From contig JAEZYZ010000042.1 in the NCBI GenBank assembly GCA_023418705.1, positions 1-17,032 of the forward strand: a stretch of 17,032 nucleotides of DNA. The letters run 5' to 3'. Numbering within the stretch: position 1 is the first letter of the stretch; each line of letters starts with the position of its first letter. Position numbers and translations under genes: made by a program. Positions 13,975 to 17,032 of the stretch are shown here, piece by piece. Source of the stretch: Pseudomonadota bacterium (GTDB lineage: Bacteria; Myxococcota_A; Polyangia; Polyangiales; Polyangiaceae). The notes beneath the pieces are model-generated. The model was not told the origin of the DNA. It made no database searches and was given only the letters and a program-made list of their open reading frames with translations.

Positions 13975-14005
13975 CGTGCCCTTGCCCGTTACGGGCACGG
14001 GCACG
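13975..14005 (+). terminator. 14-bp hairpin built from GTGCCC hexamers after the PPIase gene
   Basis: CGTGCCCTTGCCCG (13975-13988) pairs with CGGGCACGGGCACG (13992-14005), one mismatch, loop TTA, then TTTACGGG. Strong terminator candidate 31 nt after the stop codon. Its arms use the same hexamer as the repeat before the Ppx/GppA gene. Confidence 0.6.
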
Positions 14006-14012
14006 TTTACGG

Positions 14013-14026
14013 GAGGCTGCAGCCTC
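14013..14026. repeat. 14-bp perfect palindrome
   Basis: GAGGCTGCAGCCTC reads the same on both strands. It lies between the PPIase hairpin and repeat copy 2. It could be a protein-binding site; there is no other support. Confidence 0.4.
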
Positions 14027-14061
14027 TCAGGGTCGGTTCCTAGAGCGGAACATGAGACCGT

Positions 14062-14178
14062 CTAGAGCACCCGAGCCGTGAGCAGACGAGAGGGTTTCCC
14101 GAAGCATCGGGGCCCTCACCCGGATGGGGGCGCCGATCCTTCGGGATCTCCGCTCTGGCAGACGGATCGGTGCTCTAG
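14062..14178. repeat. Palindromic MITE-like/cloverleaf repeat, copy 2 (inverted)
   Basis: Read on the minus strand it aligns with copy 1 over its whole length and about 18 bp beyond (to 14044). Ends: CTAGAGCACCCGAGCCGT (14062-14079) and ACGGATCGGTGCTCTAG (14162-14178), pairing with one bulge and one mismatch. Where the internal bases differ from copy 1, hairpins are kept: copy 2 has GATCC-CGAA-GGATC where copy 1 has AACGC-CGGT-GCGTT. It sits in the 254-bp gap between convergent genes. Confidence 0.75.
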
Positions 14179-14197
14179 GGGACCGGCACGCGCACGC

Positions 14198-14623
14198 TCA
14201 GGCGTCGGGCAGCGACCAGCCAAGCTGCTTCAGGATCCCGCGCAACACCCGCTCCTCATCGATGGCGCGCTGCCGGTAGACCAGAAACCGCTCCGCCTGG
14301 CGCTTCTCCGCTGCGGCGGCGGCCTGCTCGTGGTGCTCGAGCACCAGCAGCAAGTGCGGGTGGGCCTGCACGACCTCTTTGGGGACCAACATCCGCGTCG
14401 CGGTCTCCACGCGCCCGCGACAGAGCTCGTGCACCACGCGACACAGCTCCTTGTCGGCGAAGCGGCGCCGCACATACTCGATTTCGCGCGTGCCCTGCGC
14501 GATCAAGAGCGCGGCGCGGTCCAGGTAGCTGCCAGCGCGCAGCGCCGGCGACACCGCACACACCGCCGCGGCGGCCAAGCCGCCGAGCAGGCGCCGCCGC
14601 GGCATCCGGATGGCGTCACTCAC
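14198..14623 (-). CDS. Small exported (possibly Tat-dependent) protein of unknown function
   Basis: This 141-residue protein is not recognised. Residues 1-31 form an export signal with a run of arginines and a hydrophobic core (RMPRRRLLGGLAAAAVCAV, then SPALRA), which could be a twin-arginine signal. The mature part is helical and charged, with IEYVRRRFADKELCRVVHEL, VQAHPHLLLVLEHHEQAAAAAEKRQAERFLVYRQ and RVLRGILKQLGWSLPDA; its His and Cys residues might bind metal, but there is no clear motif. The start is GTG 14623: it has GAGGAG 7 nt upstream (inside the end of rnc) and overlaps the rnc stop codon by 8 bp, so translation is probably coupled. A longer frame from 14704 lies inside rnc and is rejected. 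Confidence 0.75.
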   Translation of the reverse strand: MSDAIRMPRRRLLGGLAAAAVCAVSPALRAGSYLDRAALLIAQGTREIEYVRRRFADKELCRVVHELCRGRVETATRMLVPKEVVQAHPHLLLVLEHHEQAAAAAEKRQAERFLVYRQRAIDEERVLRGILKQLGWSLPDA

Positions 14624-15440
14624 GGCTCGGCTCCTCGCCTCCCGGGCTGTCGACGCTGGGATCCGCAGGCGCCGTCGCGACGGTCGCGCGGACGAGCGCC
14701 TCACGCCAATCCGTTGCCTCGAGCGCCGCCGCGGCGGCCGCGCGCTCGGCCTGGCGCTTGGAGTGCCCGCCGCCCCGCGCCACCGGGCGGCCCAGGACGC
14801 TCACCTCGACGGTGAACCAGCGCTGGTGCGCCGGTCCGCTCGTCTCCGTCACGACGTAGCTTGGCGGCTCGGCGCCGCTGGCCTGCACCAGCTCCTGCAG
14901 CTTGCTCTTCGGATCCCGCTCATCGCCGGCGTCGAGCGTCGCCAACCGCGGCGAAACGATCTTCTCGCACGCGCGGCGCGCGCTCTCGAGGCCCGCGTCG
15001 AGGTAGGTCGCCGCGATCAGCGCTTCGACGGCGTCGGCCAGCACGTTGGTGCTGTCGCGCAGCCGTCCGCCGGTCGCCCCGCGGCCGAGCCGCAGCGCTT
15101 GCCCGATGCCGTTGGCGCGCGCGAACTCTGCCAGGGCGTCCGCGTTCACCAGCTGCGAGCGCAGGCGCGTCAGGCTGCCTTCGTCCGCCGAACCGAAGCG
15201 TCGGTAGAGCAGCTCGCTGGTGCAGAAGCCGAGCACCGAATCACCCAAGAACTCGAGCCGCTGGTTGTCGGCCGCCCCCTTCTGCTCGTTGGCGTAGCTC
15301 GGGTGGGTGAGCGCCTGGTCCAGGTGAGGCGCCCCGACGTCGAGACCGAACAGCTGGGCGACTTGCTCCCGCACGACGCCGGAGAGTAGCGGATCGACGC
15401 ACCAGACTCCACCCACTTGCCGCGCCGCGTCATCGTCCAC
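14616..15440 (-). CDS. rnc: Ribonuclease III
   Basis: This 274-residue endonuclease cuts double-stranded RNA, in rRNA maturation and mRNA/sRNA turnover. The RNase III domain (about 28-160) shows ALTHPSYANE, the signature NQRLEFLGDSVLG (E63, D67) and LADAVEALIAATYLDAG (D136, E139), which match E. coli E41, D45, D114 and E117. The position equal to E. coli E38 is Gln (Q60). The dsRNA-binding domain follows (about 172-245; DPKSKLQELVQ, then GHSKRQAERAAAAAALE). A tail of about 30 residues ends the protein. The start is taken as GTG 15440; no good ribosome site is seen, and a GTG about 7 codons downstream is possible. It overlaps the downstream exported-protein gene and is divergent from the zinc-ribbon gene. 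Confidence 0.93.
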   Translation of the reverse strand: MDDDAARQVGGVWCVDPLLSGVVREQVAQLFGLDVGAPHLDQALTHPSYANEQKGAADNQRLEFLGDSVLGFCTSELLYRRFGSADEGSLTRLRSQLVNADALAEFARANGIGQALRLGRGATGGRLRDSTNVLADAVEALIAATYLDAGLESARRACEKIVSPRLATLDAGDERDPKSKLQELVQASGAEPPSYVVTETSGPAHQRWFTVEVSVLGRPVARGGGHSKRQAERAAAAAALEATDWREALVRATVATAPADPSVDSPGGEEPSRE

Positions 15441-15468
15441 CCGGCCGTGGCCGCAGCGGCGGATGAGC

Positions 15469-15474
15469 TATGGT
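15469..15474 (+). promoter_or_regulatory. Putative -10 box (TATGGT) of the zinc-ribbon/trmL operon
   Basis: TATGGT ends 8 nt before ATG 15483 and no Shine-Dalgarno lies between. It would give a leaderless transcript, divergent from rnc. Confidence 0.35.
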
Positions 15475-15482
15475 CGGCAGCG

Positions 15483-16154
15483 ATGGCGCGTCTGCTGGCG
15501 TGCCGGTTTTGCCGGCAGCTTTTCTCGGAGGGCGAAGCGGACCAGTGCCCGGAGTGCGGCGTCGAGCTCGAGCGGCTCGAGCGCCTGCCGCCCTCGCTCG
15601 ACGCCTTGGCCGAGCAGGCAGAGCAAGACGCCGCCACCCCACCCGAGCACCGCGTCCTGCCGGCGAGTTTCCTCGGACGAGGCCGCGGGGCCCTGCTCGC
15701 CTTGGCGGTGCTGGGGCTCGTGCTGTTTTTTCTGCCCTGGGTCCGCATGACCCAACCGGAGCTCGTGACGATCAGCGGCTATCAGCTCGCCCGCGGGCGC
15801 GCGGGGTGGCTTTGGGGTGGCGCCATTGGTTGGTTCTTGATGCTGCCGCTGGTGTTCACGCGCCGGACGATCGCCAAGATGCGGGGCGCTCGCGTCATCG
15901 TCGCCGCCTTTGCTGCGATGACCGCGATCGAGGTGGCGATGTTGATCGCGCTGCCGCCCCAAGGGCATCGCTACCTGCGGGTCGAGTTCGAGTGGGGCTG
16001 GGCGCTGTACGCGAGCGGGGTGGTGAGCCTGCTGGCGATCGCCGTGGCCATCCGCTTCGGGGGACGCCCCCCGGCGGACGCGCCGGCGGAGGCGGCCGAG
16101 CCCGTCCACGACCTGCCGCCGCCCTCGAACGACGAGCCAAGGGTATTGCATTGA
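15483..16154 (+). CDS. Zinc-ribbon membrane protein
   Basis: This 223-residue protein has an N-terminal zinc ribbon (C7, C10, C22, C25: CRFC, then CPEC), a charged linker, four predicted membrane helices (about 69-88, 109-127, 138-158, 173-192) and a Pro/Ala-rich acidic tail. The segment between the first two helices contains TISGYQLARG, a pattern I associate with small zinc-ribbon membrane proteins of myxobacteria. The role is unknown; a sensor or assembly factor at the inner membrane is only a guess. A frame from 15417 is open upstream but begins inside the rnc 5' region; ATG 15483 places the ribbon at the N-terminus. Its stop overlaps the trmL start, so the two are co-translated. Confidence 0.8.
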   Translation: MARLLACRFCRQLFSEGEADQCPECGVELERLERLPPSLDALAEQAEQDAATPPEHRVLPASFLGRGRGALLALAVLGLVLFFLPWVRMTQPELVTISGYQLARGRAGWLWGGAIGWFLMLPLVFTRRTIAKMRGARVIVAAFAAMTAIEVAMLIALPPQGHRYLRVEFEWGWALYASGVVSLLAIAVAIRFGGRPPADAPAEAAEPVHDLPPPSNDEPRVLH

Positions 16155-16678
16155 CCAGCGCTTCCTCGCCCGATCGCCTGCGCGGCAGGTTGCTCGATCC
16201 GCCGCTGCAGATCGTGCTGGTGGAGCCGGAGATCCCGCCGAACACGGGCAATGTGGCGCGCCTGTGCGCCGCGACCGGGAGCGTGCTGCACCTGGTGGGC
16301 AAGCTCGGCTTCCGCACCGACGAGCACGCGGTGCGGCGCGCCGGCCTCGACTATTGGCACCTGGTGCGGGTGCACCAGCACCCGGATCTGAGGACCGCCG
16401 AAGCGTTCACAGAGCTGCCGGGCCGGGCGGGGCGCAGCTGGCTGCTCAGCGGCAAAGCCGAACGCAGCTACCTCGACGTGCGCTACGAGCCGGGGGATCG
16501 GTTGGTCTTCGGCAAAGAGAGCGTGGGTCTGGATCCGTCGCTCTTGGCAGCGCGCAGGGACCACGTGATCGGGATCCCCATGCCCGGCGCCGTGCGTTCG
16601 TTGAACCTCGCCAACGCGGTTGCGATCGTGCTGTACGAGGCGCTCCGCCAGAACGGCGCGCCCGCGCCCGGGCGCTGA
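16151..16678 (+). CDS. trmL: tRNA (cytidine(34)-2'-O)-methyltransferase TrmL (SPOUT family)
   Basis: This 175-residue enzyme 2'-O-methylates the wobble nucleotide of tRNA-Leu isoacceptors using S-adenosylmethionine. The three SPOUT motifs are clear: motif 1 in VEPEIPPNTGNVARLCAATG (N31, R36 region), motif 2 FGKESVGL (from 120), and motif 3 IPMPGAVRSLNLANAVAIVL (from 142), which forms the knotted cofactor site. The length is typical of TrmL and too short for TrmH with its extra domains. The start is TTG 16151: AAGGG lies about 7 nt upstream, and the TTGA overlap with the zinc-ribbon stop codon indicates translational coupling. The much longer frame from 15470 is the zinc-ribbon gene read out of frame. 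Confidence 0.92.
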   Translation: MTSASSPDRLRGRLLDPPLQIVLVEPEIPPNTGNVARLCAATGSVLHLVGKLGFRTDEHAVRRAGLDYWHLVRVHQHPDLRTAEAFTELPGRAGRSWLLSGKAERSYLDVRYEPGDRLVFGKESVGLDPSLLAARRDHVIGIPMPGAVRSLNLANAVAIVLYEALRQNGAPAPGR

Positions 16679-16679
16679 A

Positions 16680-16709
16680 CCGGGCGGTCTCCGCGGACGG
16701 GCCGCCCGG
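16680..16709. terminator. Hairpin between convergent trmL and PEGA-like genes
   Basis: CCGGGCGG (16680-16687) pairs perfectly with CCGCCCGG (16702-16709) around a 14-nt loop, immediately after the trmL stop. It could serve both strands. No T-run. Confidence 0.4.
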
Positions 16710-16727
16710 GTGCACCGCGGCTCGACC

Positions 16728-17032
16728 TCAGCGCAGGATGACCCGCGGGCTGGGGCTCGTGAAGTCGGCGTGCAGCGCCCGGCGATCCCCCGCGCCGAGC
16801 ACCACGGTGGTGACGAGCCGCTCACCGAGCGCGTTGCTGTGGAAGCTCACGTCGTAGCGACCCGGATCGAGCTGCAGCAGGGCGGGCAGGTTGCCGTAGG
16901 TTTGGCTGCCGACCGTGGCGACGGCCTGCAGGTCGGAGGACAAACGCAGCGCCGCCCGCTCGCTCTCGGCGGTCAGGCTCGAGCGCTCGGGAGCCGCGGG
17001 GGCTCCGGCGTCGGCGCCGGACACCGCAGGAG
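16728..17032 (-). CDS. C-terminal part of a PEGA-like domain protein, 5' end cut by window
   Basis: The frame is open to the right edge, so only the last ~100 residues are seen; the GTG at 17024 need not be the real start. The segment begins with an Ala/Pro/Ser-rich linker (AGAPAAPERSSLTAESE). A beta-rich domain follows, with LQAVATVGSQTYGNLPALL, LDPGRYDVSFHSNALGERLVTTVVLGAGDRRALHADF and the final RVILR. The 'name-of-size, then LDPGRYDVSF' pattern resembles PEGA or carboxypeptidase-regulatory-like beta-sandwich domains, which often end myxobacterial Ser/Thr kinases or surface proteins. The domain call is tentative and the whole protein's role cannot be judged from this fragment. Confidence 0.6.
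   Translation of the reverse strand, partial: PAVSGADAGAPAAPERSSLTAESERAALRLSSDLQAVATVGSQTYGNLPALLQLDPGRYDVSFHSNALGERLVTTVVLGAGDRRALHADFTSPSPRVILR

Overview
The window is very GC-rich with dense, mostly short-spaced genes. It looks like a chromosomal segment of a myxobacterium (Myxococcota, probably Polyangiales/Sorangium-like). Pointers are an AgmX/PglI-type C-terminal domain lipoprotein, a CarD-like CdnL very similar to the Myxococcus type, a Lys/Ala-rich histone-H1-like protein, a two-lobed retropepsin-like lipoprotein and a PEGA-like fragment. The taxonomic call is inference from protein families and base composition; there is no rRNA, phage, IS transposase, CRISPR array or tRNA in the window.

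Layout, left to right. 1-1324 (-): 3'-truncated retropepsin-like lipoprotein with degenerate active sites. 1506-5613 (+): HNH nuclease, AgmX/PglI-domain lipoprotein and a large RND/MMPL exporter. 5744-7372 (+): large all-helical protein of unknown function. 7531-7722 (-): histone-H1-like basic protein with a near-consensus promoter in an AT-rich island. 8042-8869 (+): OmpA-type lipoprotein whose stop codon lies in a 118-bp palindromic repeat. 9143-10090 (+): Ppx/GppA phosphatase preceded by a 12-unit hexanucleotide repeat. 10153-10663: a gene-free stretch with a strong promoter and what looks like a 142-nt rod-shaped structured RNA. 10664-11170 (+): cdnL with a textbook terminator. 11254-11724 (-): small lipoprotein. 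11871-13943 (+): orphan beta-class DNA methyltransferase and a SurA/PpiC-like PPIase. 14062-14178: second, inverted copy of the palindromic repeat. 14198-15440 (-): rnc and an overlapping unknown exported protein. 15483-16678 (+): zinc-ribbon membrane protein overlapping trmL. 16728-17032 (-): C-terminal end of a PEGA-like protein.

Most genes are chromosomal housekeeping or envelope functions: lipoproteins, export, periplasmic folding, RNA processing and modification, transcription initiation, and polyphosphate/(p)ppGpp metabolism. They do not form one pathway. The most interesting material is outside the coding regions. (1) The putative structured RNA at 10426-10567 begins just where the promoter predicts transcription starts. 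(2) A pair of related cloverleaf-like, MITE-like repeats lies at 8866-8983 and 14062-14178. (3) TAnnnT boxes recur 6-8 nt before start codons of genes with no Shine-Dalgarno sequence, suggesting leaderless mRNAs.
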